Positions 1-13,400 of a stretch of DNA of 64,000 bases are shown piece after piece. The translations under genes were made by a program, and so were the position numbers. Source of the DNA: Coriaria nepalensis (lineage: Eukaryota; Streptophyta; Magnoliopsida; Cucurbitales; Coriariaceae). Each line of letters begins with the position of its first letter. Positions within the stretch are counted from its first letter, which is position 1. The notes below the pieces were generated by a model that was not told the DNA's origin, made no database searches, and was given only the letters and a program-made list of their open reading frames with translations. Location: contig CP114483.1 of assembly GCA_027186245.1 (NCBI GenBank), positions 14,342,220 through 14,406,219 on the forward strand. The letters are read 5' to 3'.

Positions 1-1248
1 TTCAGTAGATCAAATGCAAGTTATGCATGAAAATCAGGTTTTAAATGCGAAAATAGAATTAAGTCGAAGAGCTTTCAAACAATTTAATGATCAAAAGACT
101 GAATGATATGCTCTTAAGCTAAAATAATGCATTGTAGTATTCAATTGATAAATGCAGGTTATGTATGAAAATCATGTTTGAAGGGCAAAAATATAATTCG
201 TTCGATTCATATATTAATTATTTAATGACTAGAAGATGCCTGAATGACATGATTTTACGCTATGTAAATGTATAGTTGCCCTTCAATAGATCAACCTGCA
301 AGTTATGCTCGAACTGTCTGTTTAAAAGTGATTCGTCTGAGTGATTTAGAATGATTTTATGAGTAAAAGAGATGCAATGATATGACTTTAATCACTAAAA
401 AAGCATAGTTGCTTCAGTAGACAATTGCAAGTATGCATGGAAAGTCGTGTTTTAATGCGAAAATAGAACTAGTTCGAAGTGCTTTCAAAACATTTAATGA
501 TCTAAAAAGGACTGAATGATATGCTCTTTAATGCTAAAATATGCATTGTTGTAGTCGATAGATAATTGCTGTTATGGTAAGAAAATCATGTTTGAAGGGC
601 AAAAACATAATTCCGTCTCGGATTCATTTATAATGATTTAATGACTAGAAAAGCCCCATTGGTCATGATTTTAAGGCTAAGGTAAAGTATAGTTGCCTTT
701 AAAAGATCAACTGCAAGTTATGCCCGAAAGGTCTTGTTTAAAAGGCGAATTTCACTGAAGTGATATAGAATGATTTATGAGTAAAAGAGGTGCAATGATA
801 TGGACTTTAACACTAAAAAATGCATAGTTGCCTTCAGTAGATCAATTGCATGTTATGCATGAAAGTCGTGTTTTAATGCGAAAGTAGACTAGTTCGAGTG
901 CTTTCAAACAATTTAATGATCCTAAAAAGACAGAATGATATGCATTATAGGCTAAAATATTGCATTGTTGTATACCGATAGATTAATTGCAGTTTATAAG
1001 AAAATCATGTTTGAAGGGCAAAAACATATCTCGCGTCTCGAATTCATTTATAATGATTTAATGACTAGATAAGCCTCAATGACATGATTTTAACGCTAAG
1101 TAAATGATAAGTTGCCTTCAATAGATCAACATGCAGTTAGGCACGAAAGTCCATGTTTAAAAAAGGAGAATTTCGTCTGAAGCGATTTAGAATGATTTAA
1201 TGAGTAAAGAGATGCATAATATGACTTTAACACTAAAAAAATGCATAG
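1..1248 (+). repeat. Error-rich first three monomers (starts before 1, 409, 828)
   Basis: These copies carry dozens of single-base insertions and deletions, often in homopolymers, for example GACAATTG for GATCAATTG and TTGCTTCAG for TTGCCTTCAG. Their class markers still match the monomers at 9649, 10068 and 10488. The indels are private to each copy and thin out from about 1250 onward. This is what an unpolished contig end looks like. True decay at an array edge is the alternative. Confidence 0.75.
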
Positions 1249-4200
1249 TTGCCTTCAGTAGTCAATTGCAAGTTATGCATGAAAGTCGTGTTTTAAATGC
1301 GAAAATTAAGAATTAGTTCGAAGTGCTTTCAAACAATTTAATGATCTAAAAAGACTGAATGATATGCTCTTAAGGCTAAAATAATGCATTGTTGTATTCA
1401 ATAGATTAATTGCAGGTTATGTAAGAAAATCATGTTTAAAGAGCAAAAATATAATTCGTTCGAATTCATATATAATGATTTAATGACTAGAAGAGCCTGA
1501 ATGACATGATTTTAACGCTAAGTAAATGTATAGTTGCCTTCAATAGATCAACTGCAAGTTATGCACGAAAGTCATGTTTAAAAGGTGAATTTCGTCTGAA
1601 GTGATTTAATTGATTTAATGAGTAAAAGAGATGCAATAATATGACTTTAACACTAAAAAAATACATAGTTGCCTTCAGTAGATCAATTGCAAGTTATGCA
1701 TGAAAGTCGTGTTTTAAATGCGAAAATAGAACTAGTTCGAAGTGCTTTCAAACAATTTAATGATCTAAAAAGACTGAATGATATGCTCTTTAAGGCTAAA
1801 ATAATGCATTGTTGAATTCATAGATTAATTGCAGCTTATGTAAGAAAATCTGTTTGAAGGGCAAAAATATAATTCGTTCGAATTCATATATAATGATTTA
1901 ATGACTAGAAGAGCCTCAATGACATGATTTTAACGCTAAGTAAATGTATAGTTGCCTTCAATAGATCAACTGCAAGTTATGCACGAAAGTCATGTTTAAA
2001 AGGAGAATTTCGTCTGAAGCGATTTAGAATGATTTAATGAGTAAAAGAGATGCTATAATATGACTTTAACACTAAAAAAATGCATAGTTGCCTTCAGTAG
2101 ATCAATTGCAAGTTATGCATGAAAGTCGTGTTTTAAATGCGAAAATAGAATTAGTTCGAAGTGCTTTCAAACAATTTAATGATCTAAAAAGACTGAATGA
2201 TATGCTCTTTAAGGCTAAAATAATGCATTGTTGTATTCGATAGATTAATTGCAGGTTATGTAAGAAAATCATGTTTGAAGGGCAAAAACATAATCGGTTC
2301 GAATTCATTTATAATGATTTAATGACTAGAAAAGCCACAATGACATGATTTTAAGGCTAAGTAAATGTATAGTTGCCTTTAATAGATCAACTGCAAGTTA
2401 TGCACGAAAGTCATGTTTAAAATGCGAATTTCATCTGAAGTGATTTAGAATGATTTAATGAGTAAAAGAGATGCAAAGATATGACTTTAACACTAAAAAA
2501 TGCATAGTTGCCTTCAGTAGATCAATTGCAAGTTATGCATGAAAGTCGTTTTTAAATGCGAAAATAGAACTAGTTCGAAGTGCTTTCAAACAATTTAATG
2601 ATCTAAAAAGACTGAATGATATGCTCTTTAAGGCTAAAATAATGCATTGTTGTATTCGCCAGATTAATTGCTGGTTATGTAAGAAAATCATGTTTGAAGG
2701 GCAAAAACATAATTCGTTCGAATTCATTTATAATGATTTAATGACTAGAAAAGCCACAATGACATGATTTTAAGGCTAAGTAAATGTATAGTTGCCTTTA
2801 ATAGATCAACTGCATGTTATGCACGAAAGTCATGTTTAAAAGGCGAATTTCATCTGAAGTGATTTAGAATGATTTAATGAGTAAAAGAGATGCAATGATA
2901 TGACTTTAACACTAAAAAATGCATAGTTGCCTTCAGTAGATCAATTGCAAGTTATGCATGAAAGTCGTGTTTTAAATGCGAAAATAGAACTAGTTCGAAG
3001 TGCTTTCAAACAATTTAATGATCTAAAAAGACTGAATGATATGCTCTTTAAGGCTAAAATAATGCATTGTTGTATACGATAGATTAATTGCAGGTTATGT
3101 AAGAAAATCATGTTTGAAGGGCAAAAACATAATTCGTTCGAATTCATTTATAATGATTTAATGACTAGAAGAGCCTGAATGACATGATTTTAACGCTAAG
3201 TAAATGTATAGTTGCCTTCAATAGATCAACTGCAAGTTATGCACGAAAGTCATGTTTAAAAGGTGAATTTCGTCTGAAGTGATTTAGAATGATTTAATGA
3301 GTAAAAGAGATGCAATGATATGACTTTAACACTAAAAAATGCATAGTTGCCTTCAGTAGATCAATTGCAAGTTATGCATGAAAGTCGTGTTTTAAATGCG
3401 AAAATAGAACTAGTTCGAAGTGCTTTCAACCAATTTAATGATCTAAAAAGACTGAATGATATGCTCTTTAAGGCTAAAATAATGCATTGTTGTATACGAT
3501 AGATTAATTGCAGGTTATGTAAGAAAATCATGTTTGAAGGGCAAAAACATAATTCGTTCGAATTAATTTATAATGATTTAATGACTAGAAAAGCCTCAAT
3601 GACATGATTTTAATGCTAAGTAAATGTATAGTTGCCTTCAATAGATCAACTGCAAGTTATGCACGAAAGTCATGTTTAAAAGGAGAATTTCGTCTGAAGC
3701 GATTTAGAATGATTTAATGAGTAAAAGAGATGCAATAATATGACTTTAACACTAAAAAAATGCATAGTTGCCTTCAGTAGATCAATTGCAAGATATGCAT
3801 GAAAGTCGTGTTTTAAATGCGAAAATAGAATTAGTTCGAAGTGCTTTCAAACAATTTAATGATCTAAAAAGACTGAATGATATGCTCTTTAAGGCTAAAA
3901 TAATGCATTGTTGTATTCGATAGATTAATTGCAGGTTATGTAAGAAAATCATGTTTGAAGGGCAAAAACATAATCGTTCGAATTCATTTATAATGATTTA
4001 ATGACTAGAAAAGCCACAATGACATGATTTTAAGGCTAAGTAAATGTATAGTTGCCTTTAATAGATCAACTGCAAGTTATGCACGAAAGTCATGTTTAAA
4101 ATGCGAATTTCATCTGATGTGATTTAGAATGATTTAATGAGTAAAAGAGATGCAAAGATATGACTTTAACACTAAAAAATGCATAGTTGCCTTCAGTAGA

Positions 4201-4606
4201 TCAATTGCAAGTTATGCATGAAAGTCGTGTTTTAAATGCGAAAATAGAACTAGTTCGAAGTGCTTTCAAACAATTTAATGATCTAAAAAGACTGAATGAT
4301 ATGCTCTTTAAGGCTAAAATAATGCATTGTTGTATTCGCCAGATTAATTGCTGGTTATGTAAGAAAATCATGTTTGAAGGGCAAAAACATAATTCGTTCG
4401 AATTCATTTATAATGATTTAATGACTAGAAAAGCCACAATGACATGATTTTAAGGCTAAGTAAATGTATAGTTGCCTTTAATAGATCAACTGCATGTTAT
4501 GCACGAAAGTCATGTTTAAAAGGCGAATTTCATCTGAAGTGATTTAGAATGATTTAATGAGTAAAAGAGATGCAATGATATGACTTTAACACTAAAAAAT
4601 GCATAG
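1249..4606 (+). repeat. Monomers at 1249, 1669, 2088, 2508, 2927, 3347, 3768, 4187 (first copy of 9.66-kb-displaced block)
   Basis: The eight monomers match, in the same order, those at 10909, 11329, 11749, 12169, 12589, 13009, 13430 and 13850. Markers shared by both copies include TTTAAAGAGC (1249 unit), CAGCTTATG with AAATCTGTTTG and GCTATAAT (1669 unit), CAACCAATTT with GAATTAATTT (3347 unit), and CTGATGTG (3768 unit). A few single-base gaps remain (for example in the 2508 unit), consistent with residual errors near the contig end. Confidence 0.85.
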
Positions 4607-7546
4607 TTGCCTTCAGTAGATCAATTGCAAGTTATGCATGAAAGTCGTGTTTAAATGCGAAAATAGAACTAGTTCGAAGTGCTTTCAAACAATTTAATGA
4701 TCTAAAAAGACTGAATGATATGCTCTTTAAGGCTAAAATAATGCATTGTTGTATTCGCCAGATTAATTGCTGGTTATGTAAGAAAATCATGTTTGAAGGG
4801 CAAAAACATAATTCGTTCGAATTCATTTATAATGATTTAATGACTAGAAAAGCCACAATGACATGATTTTAAGGCTAAGTAAATGTATAGTTGCCTTTAA
4901 TAGATCAACTGCATGTTATGCACGAAAGTCATGTTTAAAAGGTGAATTTCGTCTGAAGTGATTTAGAATGATTTAATGAGTAAAAGAGATGCAATAATAT
5001 GACTTTAACACTAAAAAAATGCATAGTTGCCTTCAGTAGATCAATTGCAAGTTATGCATGAAAGTCGTGTTTTAAATGCGAAAATAGAATTAGTTCGAAG
5101 TGCTTTCAAACAATTTAATGATCTAAAAAGACTGAATGATATGCTCTTTAAGGCTAAAATAATGCATTGTTGTATTCGATAGATTAATTGCAGGTTATGT
5201 AAGAAAATCATGTTTAAAGGGCAAAAACATAATTCGTTCGAATTCATTTATAATGATTTAATGACTAGAAGAGACTCATTGACATGATTTTAAGGCTAAG
5301 TAAATGTATAGTTGCCTTTAATAGATCAACTGCAAGTTATGCACGAAAGTCATGTTTAAAATGCGAATTTCATCTGAAGTGATTTAGAATGATTTAATGA
5401 GTAAAAGAGATGCAAAAATATGGCTTGAACGCTAAAAAATGCATAGTTGCCTTCAGTAGATCAATTGCAAGTTATGCATGAAAGTCGTGTTTTAAATGCG
5501 AAAATAGAACTAGTTCGAAGTGCTTTCAAACAATTTAATGATCTAAAAAGACTGAATGATATGCTCTTTAAGGCTAAAATAATGCATTGTTGTATTCGCC
5601 AGATTAATTGCTGGTTATGTAAGAAAATCATGTTTGAAGGGCAAAAACATAATTCGTTCGAATTCATTTATAATGATTTAATGACTAGAAAAGCCACAAT
5701 GACATGATTTTAAGGCTAAGTAAATGTATAGTTGCCTTTAATAGATCAACTGCATGTTATGCACGAAAGTCATGTTTAAAAGGCGAATTTCATCTGAAGT
5801 GATTTAGAATGATTTAATGAGTAAAAGAGATGCAATGATATGACTTTAACACTAAAAAATGCATAGTTGCCTTCAGTAGATCAATTGCAAGTTATGCATG
5901 AAAGTCGTGTTTTAAATGCGAAAATAGAACTAGTTCGAAGTGCTTTCAAACAATTTAATGATCTAAAAAGACTGAATGATATGCTCTTTAAGGCTAAAAT
6001 AATGCATTGTTGTATACGATAGATTAATTGCAGGTTATGTAAGAAAATCATGTTTGAAGGGCAAAAACATAATTCGTTCGAATTCATTTATAATGATTTA
6101 ATGACTAGAAAAGCCTCAATGACATGATTTTAACGCTAAGTAAATGTATAGTTGCCTTCAATAGATCAACTGCAAGTTATGCACGAAAGTCATGTTTAAA
6201 AGGTGAATTTCGTCTGAAGCGATTTAGAATGATTTAATGAGTAAAAGAGATGCAATAATATGACTTTAACACTAAAAAAATGCATAGTTGCCTTCAGTAG
6301 ATCAATTGCAAGTTATGCATGAAAGTCGTGTTTTAAATGCGAAAATAGAATTAGTACGAAGTGCTTTCAAACAATTTAATGATCTAAAAAGACTGAATGA
6401 TATGCTCTTTAAGGCTAAAATAATGCATTGTTGTATTCGATAGATTAATTGCAGGTTATGTAAGAAAATCATGTTTGAAGGGCAAAAACATAATTCGTTC
6501 GAATTCATTTATAATGATTTAATGACTAGAAAAGCCACAATGACATGATTTTAAGGCTAAGTAAATGTATAGTTGCCTTTAATAGATCAACTGCAAGTTA
6601 TGCACGAAAGTCATGTTTAAAATGCGAATTTCATCTGAAGTGATTTAGAATGATTTAATGAGTAAAAGAGATGCAATGATATGACTTTAACACTAAAAAA
6701 TGCATAGTTGCCTTCAGTAGATCAATTGCAAGTTATGCATGAAAGTCGTGTTTTAAATGCGAAAATAGAATTAGTTCGAAGTGCTTTCAAACAATTTAAT
6801 GATCTAAAAAGACTGAATGATATGCTCTTAAGGCTAAAATAATGCATTGTTGTATTCAATTGATTAATTGCAGGTTATGTAAGAAAATCATGTTTGAAGG
6901 GCAAAAATATAATTCGTTCGAATTCATATATAATGATTTAATGACTAGAAGAGCCTGAATGACATGATTTTAACGCTAAGTAAATGTATAGTTGCCTTCA
7001 ATAGATCAACTGCAAGTTATGCACGAAAGTCATGTTTAAAAGGTGAATTTCGTCTGAAGTGATTTAGAATGATTTAATGAGTAAAAGAGATGCAATGATA
7101 TGACTTTAACACTAAAAAATGCATAGTTGCCTTCAGTAGATCAATTGCAAGTTATGCATGAAAGTCGTGTTTTAAATGCGAAAATAGAACTAGTTCGAAG
7201 TGCTTTCAAACAATTTAATGATCTAAAAAGACTGAATGATATGCTCTTTAAGGCTAAAATAATGCATTGTTGTATTCGATAGATTAATTGCAGGTTATGT
7301 AAGAAAATCATGTTTGAAGGGCAAAAACATAATTCGTTCGAATTCATTTATAATGATTTAATGACTAGAAAAGCCACAATGACATGATTTTAAGGCTAAG
7401 TAAATGTATAGTTGCCTTTAATAGATCAACTGCAAGTTATGCACGAAAGTCATGTTTAAAATGCGAATTTCATCTGAAGTGATTTAGAATGATTTAATGA
7501 GTAAAAGAGATGCAATGATATGACTTTAACACTAAAAAATGCATAG
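4607..7546 (+). repeat. 7-monomer higher-order unit, copy 1 (2,940 bp)
   Basis: Monomers start at 4607, 5027, 5447, 5867, 6288, 6708 and 7127. The first six recur in order at 7547-10067. Shared markers are ATTCGCC in the 4607 and 5447 units, TTTAAAGGGC in the 5027 unit, TATACGAT with GGTGAA in the 5867 unit, ATTAGTACG in the 6288 unit, and the T-deleted ATTCAATTG class in the 6708 unit. The C part of the 5027 unit has a private AAAAATATGGCTTGAACGC stretch that its partner lacks. Confidence 0.85.
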
Positions 7547-10487
7547 TTGCCTTCAGTAGATCAATTGCAAGTTATGCATGAAAGTCGTGTTTTAAATGCG
7601 AAAATAGAACTAGTTCGAAGTGCTTTCAAACAATTTAATGATCTAAAAAGACTGAATGATATGCTCTTTAAGGCTAAAATAATGCATTGTTGTATTCGCC
7701 AGATTAATTGCTGGTTATGTAAGAAAATCATGTTTGAAGGGCAAAAACATAATTCGTTCGAATTCATTTATAATGATTTAATGACTAGAAAAGCCACAAT
7801 GACATGATTTTAAGGCTAAGTAAATGTATAGTTGCCTTTAATAGATCAACTGCATGTTATGCACGAAAGTCATGTTTAAAAGGTGAATTTCGTCTGAAGT
7901 GATTTAGAATGATTTAATGAGTAAAAGAGATGCAATAATATGACTTTAACACTAAAAAAATGCATAGTTGCCTTCAGTAGATCAATTGCAAGTTATGCAT
8001 GAAAGTCGTGTTTTAAATGCGAAAATAGAATTAGTTCGAAGTGCTTTCAAACAATTTAATGATCTAAAAAGACTGAATGATATGCTCTTTAAGGCTAAAA
8101 TAATGCATTGTTGTATTCGATAGATTAATTGCAGGTTATGTAAGAAAATCATGTTTAAAGGGCAAAAACATAATTCGTTCGAATTCATTTATAATGATTT
8201 AATGACTAGAAAAGCCACAATGACATGATTTTAAGGCTAAGTAAATGTATAGTTGCCTTTAATAGATCAACTGCAAGTTATGCACGAAAGTCATGTTTAA
8301 AATGCGAATTTCATCTGAAGTGATTTAGAATGATTTAATGAGTAAAAGAGATGCAAAGATATGACTTTAACACTAAAAAATGCATAGTTGCCTTCAGTAG
8401 ATCAATTGCAAGTTATGCATGAAAGTCGTGTTTTAAATGCGAAAATAGAACTAGTTCGAAGTGCTTTCAAACAATTTAATGATCTAAAAAGACTGAATGA
8501 TATGCTCTTTAAGGCTAAAATAATGCATTGTTGTATTCGCCAGATTAATTGCTGGTTATGTAAGAAAATCATGTTTGAAGGGCAAAAACATAATTCGTTC
8601 GAATTCATTTATAATGATTTAATGACTAGAAAAGCCACAATGACATGATTTTAAGGCTAAGTAAATGTATAGTTGCCTTTAATAGATCAACTGCATGTTA
8701 TGCACGAAAGTCATGTTTAAAAGGCGAATTTCATCTGAAGTGATTTAGAATGATTTAATGAGTAAAAGAGATGCAATGATATGACTTTAACACTAAAAAA
8801 TGCATAGTTGCCTTCAGTAGATCAATTGCAAGTTATGCATGAAAGTCGTGTTTTAAATGCGAAAATAGAACTAGTTCGAAGTGCTTTCAAACAATTTAAT
8901 GATCTAAAAAGACTGAATGATATGCTCTTTAAGGCTAAAATAATGCATTGTTGTATACGATAGATTAATTGCAGGTTATGTAAGAAAATCATGTTTGAAG
9001 GGCAAAAACATAATTCGTTCGAATTCATTTATAATGATTTAATGACTAGAAAAGCCTCAATGACATGATTTTAACGCTAAGTAAATGTATAGTTGCCTTC
9101 AATAGATCAACTGCAAGTTATGCACGAAAGTCATGTTTAAAAGGTGAATTTCGTCTGAAGCGATTTAGAATGATTTAATGAGTAAAAGAGATGCAATAAT
9201 ATGACTTTAACACTAAAAAAATGCATAGTTGCCTTCAGTAGATCAATTGCAAGTTATGCATGAAAGTCGTGTTTTAAATGCGAAAATAGAATTAGTACGA
9301 AGTGCTTTCAAACAATTTAATGATCTAAAAAGACTGAATGATATGCTCTTTAAGGCTAAAATAATGCATTGTTGTATTCGATAGATTAATTGCAGGTTAT
9401 GTAAGAAAATCATGTTTGAAGGGCAAAAACATAATTCGTTCGAATTCATTTATAATGATTTAATGACTAGAAAAGCCACAATGACATGATTTTAAGGCTA
9501 AGTAAATGTATAGTTGCCTTTAATAGATCAACTGCAAGTTATGCACGAAAGTCATGTTTAAAATGCGAATTTCATCTGAAGTGATTTAGAATGATTTAAT
9601 GAGTAAAAGAGATGCAATGATATGACTTTAACACTAAAAAATGCATAGTTGCCTTCAGTAGATCAATTGCAAGTTATGCATGAAAGTCGTGTTTTAAATG
9701 CGAAAATAGAATTAGTTCGAAGTGCTTTCAAACAATTTAATGATCTAAAAAGACTGAATGATATGCTCTTAAGGCTAAAATAATGCATTGTTGTATTCAA
9801 TTGATTAATTGCAGGTTATGTAAGAAAATCATGTTTGAAGGGCAAAAATATAATTCGTTCGAATTCATATATAATGATTTAATGACTAGAAGAGCCTGAA
9901 TGACATGATTTTAACGCTAAGTAAATGTATAGTTGCCTTCAATAGATCAACTGCAAGTTATGCACGAAAGTCATGTTTAAAAGGTGAATTTCGTCTGAAG
10001 TGATTTAGAATGATTTAATGAGTAAAAGAGATGCAATGATATGACTTTAACACTAAAAAATGCATAGTTGCCTTCAGTAGATCAATTGCAAGTTATGCAT
10101 GAAAGTCGTGTTTTAAATGCGAAAATAGAACTAGTTCGAAGTGCTTTCAAACAATTTAATGATCTAAAAAGACTGAATGATATGCTCTTTAAGGCTAAAA
10201 TAATGCATTGTTGTATTCGATAGATTAATTGCTGGTTATGTAAGAAAATCATGTTTGAAGGGCAAAAACATAATTCGTTCGAATTCATTTATAATGATTT
10301 AATGACTAGAAAAGCCTCAATGACATGATTTTAAGGCTAAGTAAATGTATAGTTGCCTTTAATAGATCAACTGCATGTTATGCACGAAAGTCATGTTTAA
10401 AAGGCGAATTTCATCTGAAGTGATTTAGAATGATTTAATGAGTAAAAGAGATGCAATGATATGACTTTAACACTAAAAAATGCATAG
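7547..10487 (+). repeat. 7-monomer higher-order unit, copy 2
   Basis: Monomers start at 7547, 7968, 8388, 8808, 9229, 9649 and 10068. The first six match copy 1 at a spacing of 2,940-2,941 bp, including the rare ATTAGTACG (9229 unit). The seventh (10068) differs from its counterpart (7127): it has GCTGGTTATG and GGCGAA where 7127 has GCAGGTTATG and ATGCGAA. The duplication edge therefore lies near there. Confidence 0.82.
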
Positions 10488-13400
10488 TTGCCTTCAGTAG
10501 ATCAATTGCAAGTTATGCATGAAAGTCGTGTTTTAAATGCGAAAATAGAACTAGTTCGAAGTGCTTTCAAACAATTTAATGATCTAAAAAGACTGAATGA
10601 TATGCTCTTTAAGGCTAAAATAATGCATTGTTGTATACGATAGATTAATTGCAGGTTATGTAAGAAAATCATGTTTGAAGGGCAAAAACATAATTCGTTC
10701 GAATTCATTTATAATGATTTAATGACTAGAAAAGCCTCAATGACATGATTTTAACGCTAAGTAAATGTATAGTTGCCTTCAATAGATCAACTGCAAGTTA
10801 TGCACGAAAGTCATGTTTAAAAGGAGAATTTCGTCTGAAGCGATTTAGAATGATTTAATGAGTAAAAGAGATGCAATAATATGACTTTAACACTAAAAAA
10901 ATGCATAGTTGCCTTCAGTAGATCAATTGCAAGTTATGCATGAAAGTTGTGTTTTAAATGCGAAAATAGAATTAGTTCGAAGTGCTTTCAAACAATTTAA
11001 TGATCTAAAAAGACTGAATGATATGCTCTTAAGGCTAAAATAATGCATTGTTGTATTCAATAGATTAATTGCAGGTTATGTAAGAAAATCATGTTTAAAG
11101 AGCAAAAATATAATTCGTTCGAATTCATATATAATGATTTAATGACTAGAAGAGCCTGAATGACATGATTTTAACGCTAAGTAAATGTATAGTTGCCTTC
11201 AATAGATCAACTGCAAGTTATGCACGAAAGTCATGTTTAAAAGGTGAATTTCGTCTGAAGTGATTTAAAATGATTTAATGAGTAAAAGAGATGCAATAAT
11301 ATGACTTTAACACTAAAAAAATACATAGTTGCCTTCAGTAGATCAATTGCAAGTTATGCATGAAAGTCGTGTTTTAAATGCGAAAATAGAACTAGTTCGA
11401 AGTGCTTTCAAACAATTTAATGATCTAAAAAGACTGAATGATATGCTCTTTAAGGCTAAAATAATGCATTGTTGTATTCAATAGATTAATTGCAGCTTAT
11501 GTAAGAAAATCTGTTTGAAGGGCAAAAATATAATTCGTTCGAATTCATATATAATGATTTAATGACTAGAAGAGCCTCAATGACATGATTTTAACGCTAA
11601 GTAAATGTATAGTTGCCTTCAATAGATCAACTGCAAGTTATGCACGAAAGTCATGTTTAAAAGGAGAATTTCGTCTGAAGCGATTTAGAATGATTTAATG
11701 AGTAAAAGAGATGCTATAATATGACTTTAACACTAAAAAAATGCATAGTTGCCTTCAGTAGATCAATTGCAAGTTATGCATGAAAGTCGTGTTTTAAATG
11801 CGAAAATAGAATTAGTTCGAAGTGCTTTCAAACAATTTAATGATCTAAAAAGACTGAATGATATGCTCTTTAAGGCTAAAATAATGCATTGTTGTATTCG
11901 ATAGATTAATTGCAGGTTATGTAAGAAAATCATGTTTGAAGGGCAAAAACATAATTCGTTCGAATTCATTTATAATGATTTAATGACTAGAAAAGCCACA
12001 ATGACATGATTTTAAGGCTAAGTAAATGTATAGTTGCCTTTAATAGATCAACTGCAAGTTATGCACGAAAGTCATGTTTAAAATGCGAATTTCATCTGAA
12101 GTGATTTAGAATGATTTAATGAGTAAAAGAGATGCAAAGATATGACTTTAACACTAAAAAATGCATAGTTGCCTTCAGTAGATCAATTGCAAGTTATGCA
12201 TGAAAGTCGTGTTTTAAATGCGAAAATAGAACTAGTTCGAAGTGCTTTCAAACAATTTAATGATCTAAAAAGACTGAATGATATGCTCTTTAAGGCTAAA
12301 ATAATGCATTGTTGTATTCGCCAGATTAATTGCTGGTTATGTAAGAAAATCATGTTTGAAGGGCAAAAACATAATTCGTTCGAATTCATTTATAATGATT
12401 TAATGACTAGAAAAGCCACAATGACATGATTTTAAGGCTAAGTAAATGTATAGTTGCCTTTAATAGATCAACTGCATGTTATGCACGAAAGTCATGTTTA
12501 AAAGGCGAATTTCATCTGAAGTGATTTAGAATGATTTAATGAGTAAAAGAGATGCAATGATATGACTTTAACACTAAAAAATGCATAGTTGCCTTCAGTA
12601 GATCAATTGCAAGTTATGCATGAAAGTCGTGTTTTAAATGCGAAAATAGAACTAGTTCGAAGTGCTTTCAAACAATTTAATGATCTAAAAAGACTGAATG
12701 ATATGCTCTTTAAGGCTAAAATAATGCATTGTTGTATACGATAGATTAATTGCAGGTTATGTAAGAAAATCATGTTTGAAGGGCAAAAACATAATTCGTT
12801 CGAGTTCATTTATAATGATTTAATGACTAGAAGAGCCTGAATGACATGATTTTAACGCTAAGTAAATGTATAGTTGCCTTCAATAGATCAACTGCAAGTT
12901 ATGCACGAAAGTCATGTTTAAAAGGTGAATTTCGTCTGAAGTGATTTAGAATGATTTAATGAGTAAAAGAGATGCAATGATATGACTTTAACACTAAAAA
13001 ATGCATAGTTGCCTTCAGTAGATCAATTGCAAGTTATGCATGAAAGTCGTGTTTTAAATGCGAAAATAGAACTAGTTCGAAGTGCTTTCAACCAATTTAA
13101 TGATCTAAAAAGACTGAATGATATGCTCTTTAAGGCTAAAATAATGCATTGTTGTATACGATAGATTAATTGCAGGTTATGTAAGAAAATCATGTTTGAA
13201 GGGCAAAAACATAATTCGTTCGAATTAATTTATAATGATTTAATGACTAGAAAAGCCTCAATGACATGATTTTAATGCTAAGTAAATGTATAGTTGCCTT
13301 CAATAGATCAACTGCAAGTTATGCACGAAAGTCATGTTTAAAAGGAGAATTTCGTCTGAAGCGATTTAGAATGATTTAATGAGTAAAAGAGATGCAATAA

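Noticed and set aside
1..1248. A separate, diverged satellite subfamily at the window start
   Set aside because: Differences are scattered private indels, while the class markers equal those of 9649-10908. Sequencing error explains it better.
2102..2308. 68-codon minus-strand frame as a real gene family
   Set aside because: Over a hundred near-identical copies follow the satellite period exactly, with no promoter or untranslated context beyond the repeat, and about one monomer in five breaks it. Kept only as a low-interest observation.
4187..4447. 86-codon plus-strand open frame in ATTCGCC-class monomers (also 83 codons in CGATTGATT or CGAATGATT monomers)
   Set aside because: It begins at a TTG, not an ATG, and is open only because these classes lack the in-frame TAG of CGATAGATT. 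It overlaps the minus-strand frame and shows no known domain. It is a by-product of the repeat.
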